DNA from: Acinetobacter baumannii
GTDB lineage: Bacteria > Pseudomonadota > Gammaproteobacteria > Pseudomonadales > Moraxellaceae
Assembly: GCF_009759685.1 (NCBI RefSeq)
Contig: NZ_CP046654.1
Location: 3,534,001-3,598,000, forward strand
Length of the DNA stretch: 64,000 nucleotides
Reading direction: 5' to 3'
Below are positions 9,943 through 19,271 of this stretch, piece by piece (the stretch's first letter is position 1; every line of letters starts with the position of its first letter). Both the position numbers and the translations under genes were made by a program. The notes beneath the pieces are model-generated. The model was given only the letters and a program-made list of their open reading frames with translations. It ran no database searches and was not told the origin of the DNA.

Positions 9943-9970
9943 AAAAAAGGAGGTATTAGCCTCCTCTTTT
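9943..9970 (-). terminator. Terminator of the BASS transporter gene
   Basis: Hairpin GGAGG-TATTAG-CCTCC (stem extended by A/T pairs) followed on the minus strand by TTTTTT. It sits about 50 bases downstream of the transporter stop. Confidence 0.7.
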
Positions 9971-10021
9971 AATTCAAACTCTCAACATCTGGTGGTAATT
10001 AAATACCTTTATCTGCCAGTA

Positions 10022-10924
10022 TTACTGAAGATTCTTTGAGTACGTTTTAGTTGATATTTGTACGATCTCTTTCTTTTCTAGACGATTTAACAATGTGCCA
10101 AATATTGCAGCAACAATGTACATAAATAATGAATAAACTGCTGCTGGCATAGCGGCCATACTGCTTGCCATTACTGTAAAAGCAATGGTCATGGCTAAGG
10201 TACTGTTATGAATTCCAATTTCAAACGCGCAAGCTTTTGCCTGAAAGCTATTTACACCCAATAATCGTGGAACAAAATAGCCAACCATTAAACTACATAC
10301 GCAAAACAGCAAAGTTGCCAATCCAATTTGTCCAATATATGTCATCAGATTTTGGTAATCTCGCGCAACTGCTAATATGATGATCGATACGAGAAAAAAG
10401 ATAGCAAAGATACGCACAGGTTTATTGAGCTTTTCAGCCGTATGCGGCGCAAAATGACGGACTAACATCCCGATCCCAACGGGCACTAAAATAATAAGAA
10501 AAACTTGTATGATTTTAGAGAATTGCAAACCTACATTTTGTCCATTTTCCATAAAGTGTTGTATTGCAAAATTCACAATTAACGGAAGTGTAAAAGCAGC
10601 AATGACCGAATTTATAGCCGTTAAAGTAATATTTAAAGCGATATCTCCTTTATAGAGATAACTAAATAAATTAGCTGTTGGCCCGCCTGGTGACGCAGAA
10701 AGGAGCATTAATCCAACAGCAAGCATGGGTGGTAAAGCAAGAACCTTACAAATAATAAATGCAATACCGACTAAAATAACCAGTTGGCAAAATAATGCGA
10801 TAAAGACGGCTTTTGGGTGTTGTCGCACGCGTTTAAAGTCATTTATGGTCAACTCCAGACCCAAACCAGCCATAATAATTGCAAGTGCAATTGGTAAAAA
10901 TACGGTAATTAATCCTGAACCCAT
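10022..10924 (-). CDS. Bile acid:sodium symporter (BASS/SBF) family transporter
   Basis: A 300-residue inner-membrane protein with about nine to ten hydrophobic segments. It has SBF-family signatures such as LLSASPGGPTANLFSYLYKG (residues 77-96), followed by the ALNITLTAIN helix, and a second inverted-repeat half with FEIGIHNSTLAMTIAF. BASS proteins carry organic acids (bile acids, pantoate, keto acids, sulfonates) with sodium. Here it ends a leftward block of acyl-CoA catabolic genes, so it may import or export the organic acid handled by those enzymes; the substrate is unknown. The start is the ATG 74 bases after the stop of the ligase gene. Confidence 0.85.
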   Translation of the reverse strand: MGSGLITVFLPIALAIIMAGLGLELTINDFKRVRQHPKAVFIALFCQLVILVGIAFIICKVLALPPMLAVGLMLLSASPGGPTANLFSYLYKGDIALNITLTAINSVIAAFTLPLIVNFAIQHFMENGQNVGLQFSKIIQVFLIILVPVGIGMLVRHFAPHTAEKLNKPVRIFAIFFLVSIIILAVARDYQNLMTYIGQIGLATLLFCVCSLMVGYFVPRLLGVNSFQAKACAFEIGIHNSTLAMTIAFTVMASSMAAMPAAVYSLFMYIVAAIFGTLLNRLEKKEIVQISTKTYSKNLQ

Positions 10925-10998
10925 AATCTCATTCCTTTTTTCATTTATTTATAGAGCTTCTAGCCCCATACACTTATGTTTTTAATTAAAAGTTCTTA

Positions 10999-12639
10999 TT
11001 AAACTTTTAGTTCTTTTCTTAAAATTTTACCCACATTCGACTTGGGTAATTCATTGATAAATTGAATATAGCGTGGTTGTTTGTAGCCAGTCAGGTTTTC
11101 TTTTGCATAGATTTGGATTTCTTCAACCGATAAAGAGTCATCTTTTTTGACAATAAAGGCTTTCGGCACCTCACCCGATTTTTCATCTGCAATGCCAACC
11201 ACGGCGACTTCTAAAATTTTTGGATGTTGGGCTAAAACTTCTTCAATTTCGTTCGGAAAAACATTAAAGCCTGAAACTAAAATCATGTCTTTTTTACGGT
11301 CAATAATTTTGGTGTAGCCTTTTTCATTCATAAAGCCAATATCACCCGTTCTAAAGAAACCATCAGCAGTCATGACCGCTTTCGTTTCTTCAGGTAAATT
11401 CCAATAACCTTTCATGACCTGCGGGCCACGAATTGCAATTTCACCAGTTTCACCGGGCGCTAATTGGTGACCTTCATCATCCAAAATTGCAATATCCGTG
11501 CTCGGTACAGGAATACCGATCGTACCACTAAAAGTATTAGAGATTGGCGGGTTAAAGGTCGCCACAGGAGAAGTTTCTGATAAGCCATACCCTTCACGGA
11601 TAATACGTCCTGTCAGTTTTTCCCATCCATCGGCAGTGGATTTCAAAATTGCCATACCGCCGCCCGTGGTAATTTCTAAACGGCTATGGTCCAACTTATT
11701 AAAGGCTTCATGATTAATCAGTGCATTAAATAATGTATTTACAGCAGGAAAAACCGTGGGACGATATTTTTCAAAACAATGCACGAGAGCATCTAAATCA
11801 CGCGGGTTTGGAACTAAAACAGTGGCATAACCTTTATTCATTGCACTGTGTAATAAACAGACAGTAAAACCAAAAATATGATAAAGCGGTAAGGCACAGA
11901 TCGCTATTTCATCTTCAAAAGCATCTCGGTCACCAAAGTAGCTTTTGAAAACCACATTATTTTGTAATAAGTTGGCAACAATATTTTTATGGGTTAATTC
12001 TGCGCCCTTGGATACACCTGTTGTTCCGCCGGTATATTGTAAAAGCGCAGTGTCCTCAAGAATAAGCTTAGGACGTATATAGTCTTGGGCATTTGTCTTC
12101 AATAAGATTTGCTTAAAAGCGTATTTTTTAGAATCTAAGGTGTCTAATTCAGTAGGTTGGTCAACTAACATTTCAGTCATGGTAGTGGTAATAATTTGTT
12201 CAACCGACACTTGTTCTTTGACAGCATCATAAACAGGTAAAAACTGTTCTAATATAAATAAGACTTTTGCGCCTGCATCATTTAATTGATGCTTTAACTC
12301 GCGTGCTGTATAGAGGGGGTTAATATTGACCAGAATATAACCTGCACGAATGACGGCAAGTGAAATAATTGGGTACTGAATAATATTGGGCATCATCACG
12401 GCAACACGTGTACCTTTTTCTAGCCCTAAACTTTGCAAGAATGTTGCTACTTTTCGACTATATAAATCGATTTCAGCATAAGAAAAAGATTGATCTGCAA
12501 ATATAAAAGCCTTTCTTTGCTGGAACTTATTAAAACTGTTGTCCCATAAATCGAGAAGTGAAGTTTGTTCATCCGGCAATGTAATGGTGCTTTCTATATT
12601 CCATTGCTTATATTCGTCTAACCAGATCTGTTTTGTCAT
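10999..12639 (-). CDS. AMP-forming acyl-CoA synthetase (FadD-like)
   Basis: A 546-residue member of the ANL superfamily. The P-loop motif YTGGTTGVSKGAELTH is near residue 200, the A5 motif GYGLSETSP near 352, the A7/A8 block FFRTGDIGFMNEKGY and DRKKDMILVSGFNVFPNEIE near 430-460, and the catalytic lysine region PKSNVGKILRKEL at the C-terminus. It activates a carboxylic acid to acyl-AMP and then acyl-CoA. Length and motif spacing fit long/medium-chain fatty acyl-CoA ligases. With the FadL-like channel upstream and acyl-CoA dehydrogenase and MaoC hydratase further upstream, it would start a beta-oxidation-type pathway. Chain length or ring specificity cannot be read from sequence. Confidence 0.9.
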   Translation of the reverse strand: MTKQIWLDEYKQWNIESTITLPDEQTSLLDLWDNSFNKFQQRKAFIFADQSFSYAEIDLYSRKVATFLQSLGLEKGTRVAVMMPNIIQYPIISLAVIRAGYILVNINPLYTARELKHQLNDAGAKVLFILEQFLPVYDAVKEQVSVEQIITTTMTEMLVDQPTELDTLDSKKYAFKQILLKTNAQDYIRPKLILEDTALLQYTGGTTGVSKGAELTHKNIVANLLQNNVVFKSYFGDRDAFEDEIAICALPLYHIFGFTVCLLHSAMNKGYATVLVPNPRDLDALVHCFEKYRPTVFPAVNTLFNALINHEAFNKLDHSRLEITTGGGMAILKSTADGWEKLTGRIIREGYGLSETSPVATFNPPISNTFSGTIGIPVPSTDIAILDDEGHQLAPGETGEIAIRGPQVMKGYWNLPEETKAVMTADGFFRTGDIGFMNEKGYTKIIDRKKDMILVSGFNVFPNEIEEVLAQHPKILEVAVVGIADEKSGEVPKAFIVKKDDSLSVEEIQIYAKENLTGYKQPRYIQFINELPKSNVGKILRKELKV

Positions 12640-12776
12640 CTTATTGTCCTTTTATGAGAGGGAGAAATGGAACTGTTCCTACTCCACTTTTTATATTTTC
12701 TTTAATCTCTTAATCTGCTTACTCTCGTGCAGAATTAAACTGTTTATATAACTAAGCGATCCATCAAATAGTTGAA

Positions 12777-14150
12777 TTAAAATTTATAACCAATTTTCAA
12801 ACCGTAACCGATTGAATAGTTATTTTTATATTCACCAACATAATATTCACTGCCTGCTTGAGCACCAAGCTGTCCTTTGGCATCACCGAGCCATAGATAC
12901 TTCATTCCACCTGAAATAAAGTATTTTGAAGTTGGACTATATTGCGCACCAAGACCAACACTGTAATAACCTTTAGCTGGCCCACCTGTGGACACCCGCT
13001 CACCTGCTCCCGAGTCCCAGCCTACAGAAACTGAACCTGACCATTTATCGCTAAGGCGTTGTCCAATTCCAAGATTGGCAGACCATTGATCATCATAATA
13101 ACGAACCAGATTAAAACCATTTGGACGACTTGGCATTGATAGAACTCCAACAACTTCTGAGATTTCACCGAAACGATACGGTTTAAACTCAAAATCATTC
13201 CAGTGAACCCAACGCACGTTACCGAACAATAAAGTACCTTTGCGTAATCCGGTCTGAAATTCCAAATTCACTGACTCTGGCGCTCTAAACTTAGTTGAGC
13301 CTGATGTGCCTGCTTCAGGTAAACCCGCAACAATACGATTGAGTGCCTCCTTCCGCGATTCAGTGAGTTGTCCTATAGAAACCATATACGCCAAATGCTG
13401 ATCAAGAAAATCACGGCCTTGCTGCGTACTCAACATATCAACCAGTGGCGCATTTTCATTAGCAGTCACTTCATGCATAATTTCTGAACGATAGGTCAAT
13501 GAGGCTTTAATGGCTTTTTCGGGAATTTGATAACCAAATCCTGCCAGCCATCCCCAATCTCCAACTTCTTTGGCATTAAAGTCATAGCCATTATATAAAC
13601 TGAAAACTTGACCTCTTAAATTGACGTTACTTTTAAATGTCTGATAAACAGGACCTGCATAAAAATTCCAGTTTTTATCCGGTTGATAACCGAATATCAG
13701 ACTAAAATTTTGCATAACAAAATTCGATTTGGTGTTCCCTGTTACGGCTTCTCCACCAGTCTTTTGGGCAAGTGTTGCTGAATCAATGCCCGGTACTAAA
13801 ATCGTATCACTCGGCTTAGCAACAAAGCTGTTATTTCCGTAATATTCAGAGTCGGAAGTAAATGGCTGATCGTAAAGAAAACCAAATGAAAACTGAGGTG
13901 CTAACTGTAATTTCAAGGCTGCACTGGGACGATAATCAGAGTTTGCAATATCAGAAATACTATTACGTGTTGGGTTTGTACCCGCTTCTTGTCCTTCTAA
14001 TGAAGTGTCTGAAACAGATAAACTTGCCTCAAAATAATTACCAGGTTGTAGAAATGCAGAAATTGATTGTCCTGTTCGATCAAATGCTGCTGCATAGAGT
14101 GGGCTCGTACAAAATGAAGCCATGACCATGACTAATGTTTTCTTTTTCAT
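12777..14150 (-). CDS. FadL/OmpP1/TodX-type outer-membrane hydrophobic-compound channel
   Basis: A 457-residue protein with signal peptide (residues 1-20, ending LYAAA). The mature start AFDRTGQSISAFLQPGNYFE is typical of the FadL hatch region. A beta barrel follows and ends in GLKIGYKF with terminal Phe. FadL-family channels let long-chain fatty acids or aromatic hydrocarbons cross the outer membrane by lateral diffusion. Its place between an acyl-CoA dehydrogenase and an acyl-CoA ligase fits uptake of the substrate of this block. Confidence 0.88.
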   Translation of the reverse strand: MKKKTLVMVMASFCTSPLYAAAFDRTGQSISAFLQPGNYFEASLSVSDTSLEGQEAGTNPTRNSISDIANSDYRPSAALKLQLAPQFSFGFLYDQPFTSDSEYYGNNSFVAKPSDTILVPGIDSATLAQKTGGEAVTGNTKSNFVMQNFSLIFGYQPDKNWNFYAGPVYQTFKSNVNLRGQVFSLYNGYDFNAKEVGDWGWLAGFGYQIPEKAIKASLTYRSEIMHEVTANENAPLVDMLSTQQGRDFLDQHLAYMVSIGQLTESRKEALNRIVAGLPEAGTSGSTKFRAPESVNLEFQTGLRKGTLLFGNVRWVHWNDFEFKPYRFGEISEVVGVLSMPSRPNGFNLVRYYDDQWSANLGIGQRLSDKWSGSVSVGWDSGAGERVSTGGPAKGYYSVGLGAQYSPTSKYFISGGMKYLWLGDAKGQLGAQAGSEYYVGEYKNNYSIGYGLKIGYKF

Positions 14151-14307
14151 CTTTTAATCCGTCCTAGATTTTTATTTTTACTTATTAGGGCGCTCTTTAC
14201 TGAACGCCTGATGTTTGTTTTTACATAGTGATTCTTATTAGGTATTTTCTATAAAATCAGGTTGTTCTCCTTTTCTGTCAAACGGCGCGGTTAAGGAATG
14301 GTTCTTA

Positions 14308-16131
14308 CTAGAACCATTCTTCTGACATATTGAGTGGAGTCGTCTCTACCGGATCAAGTACCGCTAACCAACTTATAATTTTCGGCATTTCCCAGCCAAA
14401 GAAATAATCACACGCTGCAAGCTTCCCATACAGAAAATCAGGATCTGTTGAGTTCGGCATGAGTTTATGAATGACTACCGCTTGATCAAGCCATAACCAC
14501 CCCACTACAAGATGCCCAAAAGCTTCCAGATAATTGGCGGCATTTGCCAGTTGAAGTTCTACATCGGTTAATGCATGCAATTTCTCTGTTACATTTCGGA
14601 TGAGTTGCCACTTTTGGTCTAATTGATCTGCATGATCTTTTAAAGAAGGCTCAGCTTTGGCTTGTGCGATCGTATTCATGATTTTTTCATGTAATAGCTT
14701 CATCGACAGCCCCTGATTAAGACGAGTTTTTCGCCCTAATAAATCGAGTGCCTGAATGCCAAATGTTCCTTCATGAATCGGGTTAAGTCGATTGTCCCGA
14801 TAAAACTGTTCAACATTATATTCACGGGTATAACCGTAGCCGCCATGAACTTGAATAGCTAAATCATTTGCCACAAGTCCCCATTCAGAAGACCAGCTTT
14901 TCACTACTGGTGTTAATAGATCAAGTAATTGATGGGCTTGATTGCTTTGCTCGGCATCTTCAAGGGAGTGAATATCATCGGTTAATCGGGCTGCATATAG
15001 GCACAGTGCTAATGCGCCTGAGACATATGCTTTTTGCGCCAAGAGCATACGGCGTACATCTGCATGTTGAATGAGCGGGATTTGTGGGGAACTTGGATTG
15101 CGTTCACTACGAGAGCGACCTTGTACTCGTGTTTTTGCATAATCTAAAGCATGAAGATAACCTGTATATCCTAATGCTGCTGCCCCAAGTCCAACCGAAA
15201 TTCGGGCTTCATTCATCATATGGAACATATAGGCCAGCCCTTTACCAGCTTCGCCGACTAGTTCACCAATTGCGCCTGCTTCTCCTTCGGGTGTGAAACG
15301 ACCTTCCCCAAAATTCAGCACACAATTCACTGTTCCCCGATAACCCATCTTGTGGTTAATTCCAGCTAATACCACATCATTGCGTTCACTTGGCTGTCCA
15401 TTTTCATCGAGTAATTTGCGCGGTACGGTAAACAGAGAAATGCCTTGCACACCTGCTGGTAATTGTCCATTTTCATCTGGAATTTTTGCCAAAACCAAAT
15501 GAACAATATTGTCAGAGATATCGTGCTCGCCACCTGAAATCCACATTTTGTTTCCAAACAAACGATAACGACCATCTTTTGTTTTAATCGCACGTGTACG
15601 AATATCAGCCAGACTTGAACCTGCTTGCGGCTCCGATAAACACATCGTTCCGAAACATTTGCCTTCTATCATGGCGTTGACATAGGGTTTAACTTTTTCA
15701 GGTTCACCATGAGCCATTAATAAATTTGCATTACCAATGGTTAAAAAGGCATAGCCCGCTGTTCCTGAATTGGCACCGAGTAGATATGCCATACCTGCAC
15801 GCTCAATGGTATTGGGTAAGTTCATTCCATTCCAATCTGACGGAAACGCTGCACTCATCAAACCTGCATCAGCAAAGGCCTTAAGTGCGACCCCGACTTC
15901 AGGATTAACAGTTACACGTTCACCATCAAAAACAGGTTCGTTACTGTCATTTTTTTTATTATGAGGAGCAAATAAATCGGTTGCCAAAGCCTCGTAAACG
16001 TTTAAAACAGATGTATATTCAAAACGGTCCTGTCCTGCAAAAGTATCGCGTTGGCTGAGTTCTTCGACTTTTAGCCAGTCGAATAGCAAAAAATCGACAT
16101 CACGGCGAGAGAGAATTAATTCATTGCTCAT
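14308..16131 (-). CDS. Acyl-CoA dehydrogenase, long (~600 aa) type
   Basis: A 607-residue FAD flavoenzyme of the DmdC/FadE-like long ACAD group. Core ACAD signatures include CLSEPQAGSSLADIRTRA (about 165-185), GNKMWISGGEHD, and the catalytic-loop motif IHEGTFGIQALDL near residue 450, whose Glu is the likely base. A helical C-terminal extension follows, as in the 600-residue members. It introduces the alpha,beta double bond in an acyl-CoA. The stop of this gene is about 160 bases before the FadL-like gene; the MaoC hydratase ends only 9 bases upstream, so the two are probably co-translated as successive pathway steps. Confidence 0.9.
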   Translation of the reverse strand: MSNELILSRRDVDFLLFDWLKVEELSQRDTFAGQDRFEYTSVLNVYEALATDLFAPHNKKNDSNEPVFDGERVTVNPEVGVALKAFADAGLMSAAFPSDWNGMNLPNTIERAGMAYLLGANSGTAGYAFLTIGNANLLMAHGEPEKVKPYVNAMIEGKCFGTMCLSEPQAGSSLADIRTRAIKTKDGRYRLFGNKMWISGGEHDISDNIVHLVLAKIPDENGQLPAGVQGISLFTVPRKLLDENGQPSERNDVVLAGINHKMGYRGTVNCVLNFGEGRFTPEGEAGAIGELVGEAGKGLAYMFHMMNEARISVGLGAAALGYTGYLHALDYAKTRVQGRSRSERNPSSPQIPLIQHADVRRMLLAQKAYVSGALALCLYAARLTDDIHSLEDAEQSNQAHQLLDLLTPVVKSWSSEWGLVANDLAIQVHGGYGYTREYNVEQFYRDNRLNPIHEGTFGIQALDLLGRKTRLNQGLSMKLLHEKIMNTIAQAKAEPSLKDHADQLDQKWQLIRNVTEKLHALTDVELQLANAANYLEAFGHLVVGWLWLDQAVVIHKLMPNSTDPDFLYGKLAACDYFFGWEMPKIISWLAVLDPVETTPLNMSEEWF

Positions 16132-16140
16132 GGTTTATTC

Positions 16141-16602
16141 CTATACATTTACAAGTGTAAGCCACTCGGCCACAAGTGCCGGTTTTGCCTGATCTTCGAT
16201 TTCAATCGTGACTTCCATGATCAACTGATAACTTCCCTCATTTTTTTGGGAAACATTTTTTAAGTGAAAATTTCCACGCACCCGCTTACCGCTATATACA
16301 GGACTAATAAAACGCAAATTATTGATGCCATAATTCACGCCAGATTTCTGCCCCTGTACAGTCGGCAAGACTTGAGCGGCCATCGCTGAAAGTAAAGAGA
16401 GTGTTAAAAAACCGTGGGCAATCGTGCCACCAAAAGGTGTCTGGCGAGCAGCTTCTTCATCCACGTGAATAAATTGATGATCTTGTGTGACATCCGCAAA
16501 GGTGTTAATCATGCTTTGATCAATGGTCATCCATTGCGAGCTACCTAATGCTTGACCTTGCAACTCAACCAGTTGGTCGATGCTTAATGTATTTTTTGTC
16601 AA
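16141..16602 (-). CDS. MaoC-like (R)-specific enoyl-CoA hydratase
   Basis: A 153-residue hot-dog-fold protein with the hydratase-2 signature: FADVTQDHQFIHVDEEAA (about 30-48) followed by TPFGGTIAHGFLTLSL. It carries the catalytic Asp and His of R-hydratases. It would hydrate the enoyl-CoA produced by the dehydrogenase downstream to a (3R)-hydroxyacyl-CoA. The neighbouring SDR, two bases upstream, resembles the (3R)-hydroxyacyl-CoA dehydrogenase half of peroxisomal multifunctional enzyme 2. The pair therefore looks like an R-stereochemistry version of beta-oxidation. Confidence 0.88.
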   Translation of the reverse strand: MTKNTLSIDQLVELQGQALGSSQWMTIDQSMINTFADVTQDHQFIHVDEEAARQTPFGGTIAHGFLTLSLLSAMAAQVLPTVQGQKSGVNYGINNLRFISPVYSGKRVRGNFHLKNVSQKNEGSYQLIMEVTIEIEDQAKPALVAEWLTLVNV

Positions 16603-16604
16603 AA

Positions 16605-17516
16605 TTACTCTCCTGCCATTAATGAAGCTTTTTTCAGCTCAAGCTCACCCTGAGCGCCTCCTCTGACAGGCACAAACTCATCTGTTCGGTCTGAAACATC
16701 AGCTAAACGTTGTGCTAAAACATGCGGAACTTGTTCATCCGTACCTAAATAAATTCCTTGCGTAAGGGTAATGTGGGCAGCTTCAAAACTACCTGCGCCA
16801 GCACAAAGAATCATACGGGTAGGTGCATCTTCGCTAACCAAAGTCGCGATTGCAGGACTGACCGCACTTGGAGCAAGAGCTTTAAGGGCTTCTTCGGGTA
16901 ATAATCCTTCAAGCATACGAGTTGCAGCTGTTGGTGCTAAACAATTCACCCGAACATTAGATTTTTCACCCTCTAAAGCCAGTGTCTGCATGAGTCCAAC
17001 CAATGCCATTTTTGCAGCACTGTAGTTGGACTGCCCAAAGTTGCCATATAGACCAGATGATGAAGTCGTCATAACAATACGACCATATTTTTGCTCGCGC
17101 ATGATATCCCATACCGCTTTTGTGCAATTTACTGCCCCCATTAAGTGGACATCAATCACGGTACGAAAGTCATCTAGTGACATTTTGCTAAAAGTTTTAT
17201 CTCGAAGAATTCCAGCGTTATTAATTAAAATATCTACACGTCCCCAACGGGCAATGGTTTCATCTACCATCTGTTGAACTTGTTCAATATCAGTGACTGA
17301 AGCACCATTTGCCATCGCCTCACCACCAGCCGCAATAATTTCATCCACGACTTTTTGGGCCGCCATGGTTGAGCCACCTTTTCCGTTTACATCGCTACCA
17401 AGATCATTCACGACCACTTTTGCACCCAAACGAGCCAGTAACAATGCATGTTCCCGCCCTAGACCTGCGCCTGCACCTGTAACAATAGCCACTCGATTGC
17501 TTAAATTAATTGTCAT
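16605..17516 (-). CDS. SDR dehydrogenase, MFE-2-like (3R)-hydroxyacyl-CoA dehydrogenase
   Basis: A 303-residue short-chain dehydrogenase. The nucleotide motif GAGAGLGREHALLLARLGA (residues 15-33), NNAG and the catalytic pair YSAAK are all present. The insert VVNDLGSDVNGKGGS after strand beta-2 and the C-terminal extension past the usual 250 residues are typical of the hydroxyacyl-CoA dehydrogenase domain of multifunctional enzyme type 2. Likely reaction: NAD-dependent oxidation of (3R)-hydroxyacyl-CoA. The stop is 2 bases before the MaoC gene start, a strong sign of coupling. Confidence 0.85.
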   Translation of the reverse strand: MTINLSNRVAIVTGAGAGLGREHALLLARLGAKVVVNDLGSDVNGKGGSTMAAQKVVDEIIAAGGEAMANGASVTDIEQVQQMVDETIARWGRVDILINNAGILRDKTFSKMSLDDFRTVIDVHLMGAVNCTKAVWDIMREQKYGRIVMTTSSSGLYGNFGQSNYSAAKMALVGLMQTLALEGEKSNVRVNCLAPTAATRMLEGLLPEEALKALAPSAVSPAIATLVSEDAPTRMILCAGAGSFEAAHITLTQGIYLGTDEQVPHVLAQRLADVSDRTDEFVPVRGGAQGELELKKASLMAGE

Positions 17517-17560
17517 GATTTTTTCCTAAACATATGAATAAGATGTATTTAATAAATGTT

Positions 17561-18316
17561 TTAATAAGCTGTCACGCCGCCATCAATTGCAATGGCTTGA
17601 CCTGTGAGATATGAGTTTTCTTTGGCACACATCATCAGCATCATTGCCACCACTTCGCTTGGATGGCCAAGACGCTTCATTGGCGAGGCTTGCCCTAAAA
17701 AGTCTTGTTTCTCTTTGAGTTCACTGTCGACCACCATCGGGGTGGTTGTATAAAATGGACAAATTGCATTAACTCGAATGCCTTTATTTGCATATTCAAC
17801 CGCTGCTGTTTTGGTTAATCCCACCACAGCATGCTTTGCCGCAGCATAGGCAGCCAATTTGGGAGCAGCGCCTAAACCTGCAACAGAAGCAACATTCAGA
17901 ATAATGCCCCCACCTTGTTGCAACATCTGACGAATTTGATGCTTCATTCCAAAGAACACACCTTTGGCATTGACGGCAAAACTCAAATCCAGATCTGCTT
18001 CATCGGTATCAATAAAGCTTTTCATAGGCGGACTCATACCTGCATTATTGATCCCGACATCGACTCTACCAAACTGAGTAACTGCACTTTGCACCAAAGC
18101 CTGTACATCTGCTTCACAGCTGACATCACACACTTGCGCAACCACTTCCACTCCTGCTTGGCGTAGCGGTTCAACTACGGTATTTAACCCTTCAATATTC
18201 AAGTCACCCAACACTAATTTTGCACCATACTTTGCCAGTTGCTCTGCCAGCAATGCACCAAATCCACTCGCCGCACCTGTGATTAAGACCACTTGACCTG
18301 AATAATGTTCGTACAT
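17561..18316 (-). CDS. SDR family oxidoreductase
   Basis: A 251-residue classical SDR with GAASGFGALLAEQLAKYGA (cofactor site), NNAGMSPP, catalytic Tyr/Lys in YAAAKHAVVG and a C-terminal AIAIDGGVTAY. The Asp ending the second strand (LVLGDLNIEG) favours NAD over NADP. The substrate is probably a hydroxy- or keto-acyl intermediate, but the sequence does not define it. It is 44 bases upstream of the MFE-2-like SDR and 12 bases after the next SDR, within one leftward unit. Confidence 0.85.
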   Translation of the reverse strand: MYEHYSGQVVLITGAASGFGALLAEQLAKYGAKLVLGDLNIEGLNTVVEPLRQAGVEVVAQVCDVSCEADVQALVQSAVTQFGRVDVGINNAGMSPPMKSFIDTDEADLDLSFAVNAKGVFFGMKHQIRQMLQQGGGIILNVASVAGLGAAPKLAAYAAAKHAVVGLTKTAAVEYANKGIRVNAICPFYTTTPMVVDSELKEKQDFLGQASPMKRLGHPSEVVAMMLMMCAKENSYLTGQAIAIDGGVTAY

Positions 18317-18328
18317 TGCTATTCCTCC

Positions 18329-19093
18329 CTAAATAGTTAAACCGCCATCAACCACAATACATTCACCATTGGTGTAACTCGCAGCATCGGACACTAGATA
18401 CAATACGGTACCTGCCATTTCACGTGGTTCTGCGTGACGGCGTAATGGAATTGTGTCCATCCAACTTTTATAAATATCTTCATTTTCAAATAGTGCCGAA
18501 GCAAATTTGGTCTTGGTAAGACCCGGCAATAAAGCATTCACTCGAATGCCCAATGGTCCACATTCTTTTGCAAAGGCTTTGGTCATATTCACCACCGCAG
18601 CTTTGGTAATAGAATAAATACCTTGTCGATCTCCGGGTTGCAGGGCATTTACAGATGCGGTATTAACAATTGCACCGCCACCCTGTTCTTTCATTAATTT
18701 ACCTGCCTCAACAGACATGAAGAAATATCCACGAATGTTGACTTCAACCGTTTTGTTGTAGGCCCCAATATCTGTATCGAGAATATGACCAAAATAAGGG
18801 TTGGCAGCCGCATTATTGACTAAAATATCTAAACGACCGTGTTCTTTACGAATATATTCAAAAATTGCTGCAATATCTTCGAGTTTACCTACATGACAAG
18901 CGGCTGCCTCCGCTTTACCATTTGCTGCAATAATTTCATTAGCAACGCGTTGGCAATCTTCAATCTTGCGACTAGATACAATTACATGTGCGCCTTGTTC
19001 TGCTAAAAGTTTGGCAATTTCCTCACCAATACCACGGCTTGCACCTGTAACTAAGGCTATTTTTCCAGTCAAATCAAATAAATGTGTTGCCAT
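18329..19093 (-). CDS. SDR family oxidoreductase (first gene of the leftward acyl-CoA block)
   Basis: A 254-residue classical SDR: GASRGIGEEIAKLLAEQGA, then IVSSRKIEDC (Ser-Arg after strand 2, a pattern common in NADP-preferring members), NNAAANPYFGH, catalytic YSITKAAVVN and C-terminal CIVVDGGLTI. It is the promoter-proximal gene of the block and is divergent from the LysR gene, with 178 bases between them. It may act on the entry alcohol or ketone, or on a hydroxyacyl-CoA. The family is clear, the substrate is not. Confidence 0.85.
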   Translation of the reverse strand: MATHLFDLTGKIALVTGASRGIGEEIAKLLAEQGAHVIVSSRKIEDCQRVANEIIAANGKAEAAACHVGKLEDIAAIFEYIRKEHGRLDILVNNAAANPYFGHILDTDIGAYNKTVEVNIRGYFFMSVEAGKLMKEQGGGAIVNTASVNALQPGDRQGIYSITKAAVVNMTKAFAKECGPLGIRVNALLPGLTKTKFASALFENEDIYKSWMDTIPLRRHAEPREMAGTVLYLVSDAASYTNGECIVVDGGLTI

Positions 19094-19271
19094 ATCATTT
19101 CCTTATGTTCATAGGTTTTATAAAAATTAGTTGTAATCAATGCTTCTAAATGTGGTTACCACAAGCGCTACATTCAAAATTCACGGTTTTAATCACTCTA
19201 TTTCTTACGCTATTTCCTGACCATATCTAACTTGTTACAATGAATAAAATGAATTGTTTGAATAACAAACT

